From a virus, in the IMG/VR virus record IMGVR_UViG_3300030616_000020, positions 34,693 to 98,692 of that record: a stretch of DNA of 64,000 nt. One strand, written 5' to 3'. A program made the position numbers and the translations under genes. Below the pieces are notes generated by a model. It saw only the letters and a program-made list of their open reading frames with translations. It did not search any database and had not been told where the DNA came from. Shown here one piece after another: positions 37,673 through 46,423 of this stretch; the stretch's first letter is position 1; the number at the start of each line of letters is the position of its first letter.

Positions 37673-38062
37673 ATGAGCGAGGAAGCAAAGATGACTCCCG
37701 ATCAGCAAGCTAAGGCTGAAAAGGAATTTCGTAAAAGGCAAGCAATGGACCTTGCTGACTACAAAAAGCGTTTACGTGAAGGTAACGATCTGAAGAAGCT
37801 TCAGGTTGAAGAACTTGAACTTAACATTCGTTATTATCATGCGAAACGTGAGTGGTTTGATCTTCGAGAGAAGCTCGAACAACTCGACAACGAAGAACAG
37901 GAAGTGTTGGCACAAGAAGCAGCCAAACGAAAGCAAGAGGTTGAAAACCTTAGAAAAGAGGCAGCTAAGAAGAAGAAGGAAGTGGCGAAGAAGATTCCTG
38001 CACCTGAACAGGAAAAGCCCAAAATCATTATCCCTGAGCAGGGACAACCACGGGCTAAGTAA
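37673..38062 (+). CDS. Coiled-coil protein
   Basis: 129 residues, almost entirely charged helix (RKRQAMDLADYKKRLREGNDLKKLQVEELELNIRYYHAKREWFDLREKLEQL...AKKKKEVAKK), with a Pro-rich C-terminus. A rod or adaptor near packaging genes is plausible. No family assigned. Confidence 0.55.
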   Translation: MSEEAKMTPDQQAKAEKEFRKRQAMDLADYKKRLREGNDLKKLQVEELELNIRYYHAKREWFDLREKLEQLDNEEQEVLAQEAAKRKQEVENLRKEAAKKKKEVAKKIPAPEQEKPKIIIPEQGQPRAK

Positions 38063-38082
38063 AATGTCGTACCTTTACTGAA

Positions 38083-38478
38083 ATGGGTGAGGTGATAAAA
38101 ATAAAGAATAGAGGCAACGAGATGATTGATCAGATCAAACTCTTGATCCAAAAATCATTTCCTCCTGCCCTTGGTATCTCTGTTAGTTACTTTGAAGGTG
38201 AAGACAAAGATACTAGCAGAAAGTACCTTGTCTTTAAAATGTCATCACCTGCTTTCAAGGTACTTTATCAGAAATCGAGAAGGCTAGGAGAAGGGGAGGC
38301 TTTTTTCGATATTGAATCTGATTTTGTAGGTTCCGTTCTTTCAGATTTCATTGTACTTGGTACAACATTTCTAACAAATAATGTTATGATCAAGATGATG
38401 AGTCAGAAAGAAGAATCTGATAATATCTTGAAACGCCCGTTCAGTAAGGGACGATTGAATAAGATCAATCTGAACTGA
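38083..38478 (+). CDS. Hypothetical protein
   Basis: 131 residues from the ATG at 38083; a second ATG follows 12 codons later (MIDQIKLLIQKSF). Mixed alpha/beta composition (LGISVSYFEGEDKDTSRKYLVFKMSSPAFKVLYQKSRRLGEGE). Its last base overlaps the next start. No family recognised. Confidence 0.5.
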   Translation: MGEVIKIKNRGNEMIDQIKLLIQKSFPPALGISVSYFEGEDKDTSRKYLVFKMSSPAFKVLYQKSRRLGEGEAFFDIESDFVGSVLSDFIVLGTTFLTNNVMIKMMSQKEESDNILKRPFSKGRLNKINLN

Positions 38479-38885
38479 TGCTGAAATTTGATATTGTTAC
38501 TGAACCGGAGAAATATTTTCACCAGTTAATCGAGGTGTTGAGGGTATTTGCTCCATTTGACACGTTGAGAAAGAGGGAGAGAGATGTCTTTGGTGCATTG
38601 CTCTATCAACTTCATCTCATCGAAGAAAGAAATGAGCCACCTGAGAAACTGTTCGATTATCGTGTAAAAGAAGAAATTGCTTCTTCGGTGGGAATCTCTA
38701 AAGCGAATCTGTACAATATATATAAGGAACTCAGACAACATAATCTTCTTACTAAAAATGAAGTTAATCCTAAGTACAAGTTCAAATATCTCCAACATAA
38801 GGAAATTACCTTTAAGTTCAGGGGAAACTCCATTATTCCTGAAGGTATACCAAGTAACGCCACAGGAAAAGCAGAGGGCAATTGA
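38478..38885 (+). CDS. Winged-helix/HTH protein
   Basis: 135 residues. YRVKEEIASSVGISKANLYNIYKELRQHNLLTKN is a clear helix-turn-helix of the MarR/replication-initiator winged type; the N-terminal half is helical (FAPFDTLRKRERDVFGALLYQLHLIEER). This kind of protein is found before the terminase in large Bacteroidota phages. It may act as a late-gene regulator or as a DNA-recognition packaging subunit. Confidence 0.6.
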   Translation: MLKFDIVTEPEKYFHQLIEVLRVFAPFDTLRKRERDVFGALLYQLHLIEERNEPPEKLFDYRVKEEIASSVGISKANLYNIYKELRQHNLLTKNEVNPKYKFKYLQHKEITFKFRGNSIIPEGIPSNATGKAEGN

Positions 38886-38889
38886 AAAT

Positions 38890-39132
38890 ATGGAGGATAT
38901 TGCTGAAAGATACCTATCTAAAGATAAGAAAGGTGTCAGAAGGTATATTATTCAATCTGAGGGTAACAGATTATATTTTGCGCTTATCGAAACTTCTACA
39001 GGTGCGAAAGTCAAAAAGATCGAAGAAACTGAAAGTAAAGTCTCTGCTCTTGACGAAGATGTAGATAAGTTGTTAGATGCCGAACATGAAAAAAGTTTGG
39101 ATCAATATATTGCGGATCAGGAAGGTCAGTAA
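38890..39132 (+). CDS. Small acidic/basic hypothetical protein
   Basis: The ATG at 38890 (MEDIAERYLSKDKKGVRRYIIQ) gives 80 residues; longer frames overlap the HTH gene fully. Ends SLDQYIADQEGQ; its stop overlaps the start of the HU-like gene. No family recognised. Confidence 0.5.
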   Translation: MEDIAERYLSKDKKGVRRYIIQSEGNRLYFALIETSTGAKVKKIEETESKVSALDEDVDKLLDAEHEKSLDQYIADQEGQ

Positions 39133-39440
39133 TGAGAAGTAGCAGAACAAGAGCTATTATTAGGAAGATCGCAGAAGAAGAGAATCTCAGTATAAAGCAG
39201 ATCGACGATATCGTCTACTCCTTTTTCAGATTCACTTCTAAACGAATGAAAGAAGGCGACAAGGCGACATATACTTTCAAGGATACCAGATTATTTAAGT
39301 TTGGAACCTTCAAAGTGAAGCCGGGAAGAAAAAACCAGCTTAGAAGAAGAGATGAAAAACTTAATGACTATTCAAAACGGAGTTCTGACAATCTCTCCGG
39401 AAGCAGTGATGATCAAAGAGTTCAAGAAAATCTGGACTAG
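39132..39440 (+). CDS. HU/IHF-like DNA-binding protein
   Basis: 102 residues. The part YSFFRFTSKRMKEGDKATYTFKDTRLFKFGTFKVKPGRKNQLRR follows the HU/IHF arm and body pattern (helix-helix, then G.. F..  R.FGtF.v..r). HU-family proteins bend DNA; in large Bacteroidota phages an IHF-like gene often lies just before terminase. It overlaps the next gene by 89 bases, so the last 30 residues share sequence with it in another frame. Confidence 0.65.
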   Translation: MRSSRTRAIIRKIAEEENLSIKQIDDIVYSFFRFTSKRMKEGDKATYTFKDTRLFKFGTFKVKPGRKNQLRRRDEKLNDYSKRSSDNLSGSSDDQRVQENLD

Positions 39441-39900
39441 AGATCGTTCTAATAAGAAAGAAAAGGCACTTAGGGAACTTGCATATATTTATCACATTGC
39501 TGATTATCAGTCGATTTACAGAAATTTCCATATTGATGTGAGAGACTCTAAGATTAAACTTGACCTTTTTGACGACAGGCAGTGGGACGCTGATAAAGAA
39601 GTACTGGCTGCGATTGAGAAATATAAGGAACTACAGACCACGCTTTCAATGCAACTACTTGATGATGTGGAGCTTGGTCTGACAAAACTCAGAGATTATT
39701 TCCGTGATGTTGATTTTGATGAGGATGAGAATGGTGTAGCTGCAAAGAATTTCATAAATAATGTGAAAGCTATGGGTGATGTTGTCAAAGGAATCAAATC
39801 TCTACGAGATGAAGTTGAAAAAGAACTGACAGATATGATGCAGCTCAGAGGAGGTTCAACAATTTCTAAACGTGAATTACCACCTGATAGAAGAGGTTAA
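39352..39900 (+). CDS. Putative small terminase-like or packaging protein
   Basis: 182 residues, helical and acidic (ALRELAYIYHIADYQSIYRNFHIDVRDSKIKLDLF...VKGIKSLRDEVEKELTDMMQLRGG). Position two to three genes ahead of the large terminase and size suit a small-terminase-like role, but I see no HTH of the usual kind. An alternative start at 39364 is possible. Call by context only. Confidence 0.4.
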   Translation: MKNLMTIQNGVLTISPEAVMIKEFKKIWTRDRSNKKEKALRELAYIYHIADYQSIYRNFHIDVRDSKIKLDLFDDRQWDADKEVLAAIEKYKELQTTLSMQLLDDVELGLTKLRDYFRDVDFDEDENGVAAKNFINNVKAMGDVVKGIKSLRDEVEKELTDMMQLRGGSTISKRELPPDRRG

Positions 39901-39911
39901 AATAATTTGAT

Positions 39912-40319
39912 ATGTCAGAATTTAAAATTTTCAGTTTACTCCTAATAGTTCTTGTTATATGGGACGCAACAGGAGATGCATTACGTGCAAAAGGAAAACA
40001 AATTCCTCATCATCTACTTGAGTCAGTGAGCGTTGCACTCTGGCTTTTCTTGCTTGTAGCACTCGATAGAGAGTGGTTGAAATGGCATGACCGATTGATT
40101 GTTATGTACATTACTATTAGAATTGCTATCTTTGATGTAATATTTAATGTTATAAAGGGTAATAAATGGTCTTATGTGGGTGAAAGTTCGATCTACGGAA
40201 AACTGCTTTCGTGGTTTTCACTCAAGGTAAAAGAACCGGGACATCTAATATGGGTTATTAGAGTCATTGCCCTGATCTGGTGGGTTACATGGTTTTGGAC
40301 AGATGGCGGATTCAGATAA
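39912..40319 (+). CDS. Multi-span membrane protein
   Basis: 135 residues with three to four hydrophobic segments (FSLLLIVLVIWDATG, VSVALWLFLLVAL, LIVMYITIRIAIFDVIFNV, LIWVIRVIALIWWVTWFW). It lies just before terminase, an odd place for a membrane protein. Might be a holin-like or superinfection protein; function unknown. Confidence 0.55.
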   Translation: MSEFKIFSLLLIVLVIWDATGDALRAKGKQIPHHLLESVSVALWLFLLVALDREWLKWHDRLIVMYITIRIAIFDVIFNVIKGNKWSYVGESSIYGKLLSWFSLKVKEPGHLIWVIRVIALIWWVTWFWTDGGFR

Positions 40320-40467
40320 TAGAGAAAGAGAGCTACTTGAAGAAATTGCCATACGAAGAAATCAACTCCGACAGATCAACAGGGAGTTGAGTGACTTGAT
40401 AAAAGAGTATGAGCGATATCGTAGTAGCAAAACCGTGGGGGAAAGAGGTTCCGAACCCGATTCGTAA
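40303..40467 (+). CDS. Small coiled-coil protein overlapping terminase start (54 aa)
   Basis: Frame from the ATG at 40303 to a TAA at 40465-40467: a charged helix (RERELLEEIAIRRNQLRQINRELSDLIKEYERYRSS). It overlaps the membrane gene by 17 bases and the terminase start by 59. The heptad-like pattern and coupling support it. Could be a small packaging accessory. Confidence 0.5.
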   Translation: MADSDNRERELLEEIAIRRNQLRQINRELSDLIKEYERYRSSKTVGERGSEPDS

Positions 40468-42601
40468 TTCTGAACAGCCTTATCTTAAATTTATCAACAG
40501 TGCTGTCTTTCAGGAAGAAGGAAGACATTTTCTAAAACATGGGTACTATACGTCAGCTCCGTTTGGGACCAAAGACTACGATGACTATTGGAATGAACAG
40601 GAGCGTAGAGTTCTTAGTGGATATTCCGTTGGCGGTGTCAGAATTACCGGAAGGCACTATTTTTACCTTAACTTTTGCCTTATCAAGGCAAGACCTATTG
40701 ACCCTAATACGGGTGCTGAGAAGCAAGGCGAAAATCGGAAAATCATTACTTTACCTAGATTCCTCGATCATAACTATTACTGGTTCAACGAGTTTGAAAG
40801 GTGTGCTGCCGAGGGACCTCATCAGGGTAGTGATAAAAAGGGGATGATTATCGCCAAATCCCGTAGGAAAGGTTTTACATATCAGGTTACAGGAGGAGTT
40901 TACGGTTACAACTACAATTTCATACCAGCAAGTATGAATATTCTTGCTGCGTATGAGAAAGGACATTATAAGGTTACGCTTGACGGTATTCATTTTACGA
41001 TCAACCACGTAAACCGAATCACAGATTGGGGAAAGAAGAAGGATAAACTCAATAAGCGTGATCACTTCAGAGCATCCTTCGTAATGAAGAATCAAGAAAC
41101 CGGGATTGAAGTTGAAGACGGTTATATGTCAGAGATTCAAGCGGTTTCCTTCAAAGACAATCCGTTCAAATCCATTGGTGAATCCACCGATCTCATGGGA
41201 TTTGAAGAAGCTGGTAAATTTGAACACCTCTTGACTGCCTACACCATCTCTGAACCAACATTCCGAGATGGTGATATTATGACAGGAGTTCCTCTGATAT
41301 GGGGAACAGGTGGTGACATGGAAAGAGGTACAGCAGATTTTGCTGAAATGTTCTATAATCCTGAACCTTACGGACTTAGATCATATCAAAATATCTATGA
41401 TGAAAACGCAACGGGAGAATGTGGTTGGTTCATAGATGATATGTGGTATTATCCGGGTTCTGTCACCAAAAAACACTTTATCAATGGTAAAGAAAAAGAA
41501 GTTATCATTCCGTTTGTTGATCAACAGGGTAATTCAAACCGGCAGGAAGCAGAGGAATCCTTGGATACCAAGAGGGACAAACGTCGAAAGGGTTCACGTT
41601 CTGCGTATAACAAATTTATCACACAGCAGCCGAAGAATCCAGCCGAAGCATTTCTCAGGGTACAAGGGACCATGTTCGATACGGTCAGGGCTTCAGCACG
41701 ATTGTCGCACATCCTCACGAACAGGGCAAAATACATAGATAGTATATGGAGAGCAAATCTCACGGTTGATCCTTTAAACCAGAGAATTAAGTTTGAGTAT
41801 AATACTGAAGCTAGTCCTCTGTACGAATTTCCCATCAAAGACAATAAGCAAGCAGGAGCCATTGAGATATTCGAGCCTCCTGTTACAGATGAGGGTGGTG
41901 AGGTTATGAGAGGAAGGTATATAGCAGCGATTGACCCTTACGATGATGACGAATCTACCACAAATTCTGTTGGATCAATTCTTGTTCTTGATCTTCTCAC
42001 AGATCGGATTGTCTGCCATTATAAAGGAAGACCTGCTACGGCTGATCAATTCTTTGAAACTTGTCGAAGAATTCTCAAATATTATAATGCAACTGCAAAC
42101 TACGAACGAAACAAAAAAGGAATTTACGGGTATCTATATAATAAGTCACAGCTTCATTTGCTGATTGATGAACCTGAGATACTTAAAGATAAAGGAATTA
42201 GCAAGGCTAATACGTTCGGGAATAACTCAAAAGGAACCTACGGTTCAACCCCTGTTATTCTATACGGATTACAACGTGCAGTTCAGTGGATGTCCGCTAC
42301 TGCGTATGGAGAAGAGGAAGGGTCAGAGGTAACGAATCTGGATAAAATCCGTTCGATACCTCTTTTAAACGAAATCATTGCATGGAATCCTCAGGATAAC
42401 TTCGATGATATATCAGCACTAGTATTGCTGATGATCTATCGTGAGGATCGACTTCAGTATAAGAGACATATACACGAGAAAAGGGTGGAAGCTGTCACAT
42501 CTGATCCATTTTTCAGCAGACATGTTGGAGGTAGCATAAATGGCTATAGTAACAAAAGTATAATGGATTTTATTAAGACAGAAAAGGTTAAGATTTCATA
42601 A
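40409..42601 (+). CDS. terL: Terminase large subunit
   Basis: 730 residues. Walker A-like IIAKSRRKGFTYQ at about 148, Walker B LMGFEEAG near 263, and the RNase H-like nuclease with AAIDPYDDDESTTNS near 506 and a late Asp in NFDDISALVLLMIY. It packages DNA into the procapsid and cuts it. Size (long for TerL, with extended N-terminus HYFYLNFCLIKARP) fits the large Bacteroidota phage group. It is followed 21 bases later by the portal gene. Confidence 0.88.
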   Translation: MSDIVVAKPWGKEVPNPIRNSEQPYLKFINSAVFQEEGRHFLKHGYYTSAPFGTKDYDDYWNEQERRVLSGYSVGGVRITGRHYFYLNFCLIKARPIDPNTGAEKQGENRKIITLPRFLDHNYYWFNEFERCAAEGPHQGSDKKGMIIAKSRRKGFTYQVTGGVYGYNYNFIPASMNILAAYEKGHYKVTLDGIHFTINHVNRITDWGKKKDKLNKRDHFRASFVMKNQETGIEVEDGYMSEIQAVSFKDNPFKSIGESTDLMGFEEAGKFEHLLTAYTISEPTFRDGDIMTGVPLIWGTGGDMERGTADFAEMFYNPEPYGLRSYQNIYDENATGECGWFIDDMWYYPGSVTKKHFINGKEKEVIIPFVDQQGNSNRQEAEESLDTKRDKRRKGSRSAYNKFITQQPKNPAEAFLRVQGTMFDTVRASARLSHILTNRAKYIDSIWRANLTVDPLNQRIKFEYNTEASPLYEFPIKDNKQAGAIEIFEPPVTDEGGEVMRGRYIAAIDPYDDDESTTNSVGSILVLDLLTDRIVCHYKGRPATADQFFETCRRILKYYNATANYERNKKGIYGYLYNKSQLHLLIDEPEILKDKGISKANTFGNNSKGTYGSTPVILYGLQRAVQWMSATAYGEEEGSEVTNLDKIRSIPLLNEIIAWNPQDNFDDISALVLLMIYREDRLQYKRHIHEKRVEAVTSDPFFSRHVGGSINGYSNKSIMDFIKTEKVKIS

Positions 42602-42622
42602 TTTTATAAAAACTTACATATC

Positions 42623-45052
42623 ATGAGCGAACATTTCGGAACAGGTATAGGAAATACCCTCAAAAGAACTGCTCATTTTCCTTTTCAAAAGAAAGCTACA
42701 AGTAGTAAGAATAAACAATTTGTCATAGATTGTATTGAATCATCTGTTATGATGGCCTACAATACTGAGAACGGTTTAGTTCAGACTAAACGGACAATGT
42801 TTACAAACTACAATCTAAGAGCTGATATCTTAGATGAAAGGGATGTTGAACAAGCAGTAAACCCGTGGGGGATTAAAGGAGCTACCTTCCCTGCTAAAAT
42901 GCAGAACTACCCTATTGCTAATCCAAAGATTGACCTCTTGATCGGAGAAGAATCTAAACGAAGATTTGATTGGAGAGTTACTGTTGTAAACCCGGATGCA
43001 GTCTCTGAAAAAGAAGAACATCAAAAAGATATGATTCATCAAATCATCTTAGGTGCTATTCAGGCAGAAGATTATGATGAACAAGAACTTCAGCAAGAAC
43101 TTGAGAAATTTGGAAAGTGGAGTAAGTACGAGACTCAGGACCTTCGTGAGCGCAGGGCTACTCAATATCTTCAGTATCTATGGAAAGAACAGGAACTTTC
43201 AATCAAGTTTAACCGTGGATTTGAAGACGCTCTGGTTGCAGGTCAGGAAATCTATAACATTGATATTGTTGGTGGAGAACCTGTTGTCAGGAAGGTTGAT
43301 CCTCTTGCACTTACTATTATTCGGTCAGGAGAATCTTATCAGATTGAGGATGCAGATATAATTATCGAAGATACTTATCAACCAATTCGTTGGGTTATAG
43401 ATAATTACTACGATCATCTTTCTTCGTCAGAGATTGACAGGATTGAGAAAGGATATATCGGTCAAGGGACTAACGACAGAGATTTGGTCAAATACTATCC
43501 TTGGAGACCTGTTCAAAATCCTATTGGTATTGTAGGAGATACTTCCGGAGAACAGGGAACAGATTGGGATTATACCCTTTTTGATACCGATAATTTCAAC
43601 ACCAGAAACATAGCAGCTTATAATAACAATGGTGAGGTTCGTGTTGTAAAAGTTGTGTGGGTTTCTATGCGAAAGGTTGGTGAAGTTTCATGGTATGATG
43701 AAGACGATCAACTTCAGAAAAAACTTGTCGATGAAAACTATAAAGCAAAAGAAGAACTCGGAGAAAAAGTCGAGTGGTTTTGGGTTAACGAGTGGTGGGA
43801 AGGAACTCGAATTGCCGAAGACATCTACGTTAAGTGGGGTCCCAGACCTATTCAGTTTAGACGAATGGGGAACAAGAGTATCGGAGGTTCCGGTTACGTG
43901 GGTACAATCTACAACACAAACACTTCTCAGTCCCGATCCTTGATGGATCGAATGAAACCTTATCAGTATCTCTATAATGTATTCATGTACAGAACGGAAC
44001 TTGCTTTTGCAAAGAGTAAAGGAAAGATTTCTGTGCTGGACACTTCCCGTATTCCGGATAATTGGGATATGGACAAGTGGATGTACTATGCTGAAATTCT
44101 TGGATGGGCGATTGAAGACCCGTTTAAAGAAGGTAACAAAGGTGCTGCTACAGGAAAACTTGCAGGTCAGATGAACCAGAACTCTAAGGTTCTTGATCTG
44201 GAAATGGGATCATATATTCAGCAGCATGTAATGATGCTTGAGTTTATCAAACGTGAACTCGGAGAAATTGCAGGTGTTACTGAACAGCGTCAGGGACAGA
44301 TTTCTAATCGTGAGACTGTCGGAGGTATTGAGAGGGCTGTTACTCAATCTAGCCACATTACAGAGAAGTGGTTTATGATGCATGATAATACCAAGCTCAG
44401 AGTTCTCGAAACCTTACTCGAAACAGCTAAGTATGCTTGGAGAAATAAATCTCACGAAAAACTTCAGTATATCTCAGATGAGATGGCTTCGGTTATAACT
44501 GAGATTGACGGTCAGCAGTTCAATGAAGCAGATTACGGGATTATGATTTCTAATTCTACAAATGACGCTGAACTGATACAGACCATGAAGAGTCTTGCTC
44601 AAGCAGGTCTTCAGAATGATAAAATCAACTTCTCTGGTCTGATGGATATCTATTTATCTGAGTCCATGTCCAGCATCCGTAGGAAGATCGAGACTTACGA
44701 AGAAGAAGCGATCAACCGTCAACAGGAACAATTCCAGCAAGCTGAACAGACTAAGCAGCAAGCAATTCAAGCTGAAGCTGAAAGCAAACAGGCTGATCGT
44801 GAGCAGGATATGCAAAAAGTTCTTATCAATGCTGAGACTGATATTACAGTTGCTCAGATTGGTGCAAACGCTAAAAGAGACAATGGAGAGGCTGCTCTTG
44901 CTAATATTGATAGGCTTAAGAAAGAATGGGAAGAGATGAACCGTAAGTATAAGCTTGAAAATAAGAAGCTTACAGAAACTGTTCGTCATAACAAAGCTCA
45001 AGAGACCATTGATAAAAGAAAAGTAGCAAAAACAGCTAAACCAACTAAATAG
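42623..45052 (+). CDS. Portal protein
   Basis: 809 residues immediately after terminase. The core has IGEESKRRFDWRVTVVNPDAVSEKEEH, SIKFNRGFEDALVAGQEIYNIDIVGGEPVVRKVDPL, WINEWWEGT-like and IAGVTEQRQGQISNRETVGGIERAVTQSSHI, which match portal proteins of large phages that form the dodecameric DNA channel. The last 130 residues are a long Gln/Glu/Lys-rich coiled coil (EEEAINRQQEQFQQAEQTKQQ...), possibly a barrel or scaffold-binding tail. Confidence 0.85.
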   Translation: MSEHFGTGIGNTLKRTAHFPFQKKATSSKNKQFVIDCIESSVMMAYNTENGLVQTKRTMFTNYNLRADILDERDVEQAVNPWGIKGATFPAKMQNYPIANPKIDLLIGEESKRRFDWRVTVVNPDAVSEKEEHQKDMIHQIILGAIQAEDYDEQELQQELEKFGKWSKYETQDLRERRATQYLQYLWKEQELSIKFNRGFEDALVAGQEIYNIDIVGGEPVVRKVDPLALTIIRSGESYQIEDADIIIEDTYQPIRWVIDNYYDHLSSSEIDRIEKGYIGQGTNDRDLVKYYPWRPVQNPIGIVGDTSGEQGTDWDYTLFDTDNFNTRNIAAYNNNGEVRVVKVVWVSMRKVGEVSWYDEDDQLQKKLVDENYKAKEELGEKVEWFWVNEWWEGTRIAEDIYVKWGPRPIQFRRMGNKSIGGSGYVGTIYNTNTSQSRSLMDRMKPYQYLYNVFMYRTELAFAKSKGKISVLDTSRIPDNWDMDKWMYYAEILGWAIEDPFKEGNKGAATGKLAGQMNQNSKVLDLEMGSYIQQHVMMLEFIKRELGEIAGVTEQRQGQISNRETVGGIERAVTQSSHITEKWFMMHDNTKLRVLETLLETAKYAWRNKSHEKLQYISDEMASVITEIDGQQFNEADYGIMISNSTNDAELIQTMKSLAQAGLQNDKINFSGLMDIYLSESMSSIRRKIETYEEEAINRQQEQFQQAEQTKQQAIQAEAESKQADREQDMQKVLINAETDITVAQIGANAKRDNGEAALANIDRLKKEWEEMNRKYKLENKKLTETVRHNKAQETIDKRKVAKTAKPTK

Positions 45053-45084
45053 GCTATACCAAATTGAGAATTATATCTAACAAC

Positions 45085-45115
45085 TTGTGTTAGATATTTT
45101 ATAAATCTAATTTTG
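45085..45115 (+). promoter_or_regulatory. Bacteroidota-type promoter before the scaffold-like gene
   Basis: TTG at 45085-45087, 20 bases, TAATTTTG at 45108-45115. The start would be near 45122, just before the purine-rich site AAGAAGAAGAAA and ATG at 45131; likely boosts capsid gene expression. Confidence 0.7.
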
Positions 45116-45130
45116 TAAAAGAAGAAGAAA

Positions 45131-46387
45131 ATGGCAGAAAAAGGCGAAGAACAAAGAGATCAACTCTTTGGAATGAATGTAGGAGACGGGTTAATCGAGG
45201 TTAATACCGAATCTGAAGAAACGGTAGAGAATACTACCGAAGAGACTAAAAAAGTAGAGAAACCTGTTGAAACACAGGCAGAAGCCTACGAAGACGGTTC
45301 TTTCGAGATTAACGAATTTGTCGAAGAAACTGAAAAATCTGCTGATACGACAGCAGAAAAAATTGAAGAGTTCATTGAAAAGACTGAGAAAAGTGAAGAG
45401 ACCAAAGAGACTCCCTCGGAAACTGGTTCGAGCGATTCTTCTTCTTCTTCGCCATTTTTAGCCTTCGCACGAGACAGAGCCAACGAGGGAGTCTTTCTCG
45501 AATTTGAAGATGAAGATTGGGAAACGCTAAAGGAGAGGAATGATGGAGATGAAGCTGCTGCTCTTAGGGAACTTTCAGAAATATCTGTTCAGGAGAGAAT
45601 CCGAATAGGTATTGAGAGTTACAAAGAGTCTCTTTCTGAAGAAGAAAGAATGCTGTATGAAGCAAAGGAAAAAGGACTTCCGGTTGATGAGTACAGTATT
45701 GCAAAGAGGAACTTTGACAAATATTCAAAAATTGACAAAGAGAGTCTTGCAGAAAATGAAAAGCTTCAGGAAGAAGTAGTTTCTAAAGCTCTAGAACTGA
45801 GAGGGTTTACTCCTGAAGAGATTAAGGAAGAGATTGATGGTTACAAAGCTCTTGAGAATCTTGAGAGCAAAGCTGAGAAACTTCTTCCTACGCTTCCCAA
45901 AACTTTCAAAACTCAGATGACTGAGATTGAGAAAGGAGCAGAAGCAGCAGAACAAGCTCGACAGGATGCAATTCGTCAAAGGGTAGCAAGAATGAAAAGG
46001 ACTATTGATAATACTCCTGAGATCATTCCCGGTATCCAACTCAACAAGAATACCAAGGAAAAGATTATGAAATCCATGACTATTCCTGTTGCGAAAGACG
46101 AACAAGGAAATCCGCTAAATCCTGTAATGGCTACCAGATCAAGGAATCCAGAAGGATTTGAAATGATGCTTCATTATTACCACACACTAGGTCTCTTCGA
46201 TATCGACGATAGTGGTCAGATAAAACCAGATTTCAGTAAGATTTCTAAGGTTGAAAAAACCAAAGCTACTGATTCATTACGATCTGCTTTTGAGACCAAA
46301 GAAAAAATCGTTGCTGGTAAAGCAAAAGTTCCTGAAAAACAGGAAGACGAACTTGACGAGTTTGAAAGAGCTTTTAAGAGACTATAA
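45131..46387 (+). CDS. Scaffold-like protein
   Basis: 418 residues between portal and capsid genes, the usual place of the scaffold. Very acidic and low-complexity N-terminal third (E/T/K-rich, residues 10-115), then charged helices (LSEEERMLYEAKEKGLPVDEYSIAKRNFDKYSKIDKES) and a helical C-terminal end (DELDEFERAFKRL) typical of scaffold binding tips. No catalytic protease motif is seen. Assignment by position and composition. Confidence 0.7.
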   Translation: MAEKGEEQRDQLFGMNVGDGLIEVNTESEETVENTTEETKKVEKPVETQAEAYEDGSFEINEFVEETEKSADTTAEKIEEFIEKTEKSEETKETPSETGSSDSSSSSPFLAFARDRANEGVFLEFEDEDWETLKERNDGDEAAALRELSEISVQERIRIGIESYKESLSEEERMLYEAKEKGLPVDEYSIAKRNFDKYSKIDKESLAENEKLQEEVVSKALELRGFTPEEIKEEIDGYKALENLESKAEKLLPTLPKTFKTQMTEIEKGAEAAEQARQDAIRQRVARMKRTIDNTPEIIPGIQLNKNTKEKIMKSMTIPVAKDEQGNPLNPVMATRSRNPEGFEMMLHYYHTLGLFDIDDSGQIKPDFSKISKVEKTKATDSLRSAFETKEKIVAGKAKVPEKQEDELDEFERAFKRL

Positions 46388-46423
46388 CTTTTATTTATTA
46401 ACAAGCCCGAAAAATAGGCAACA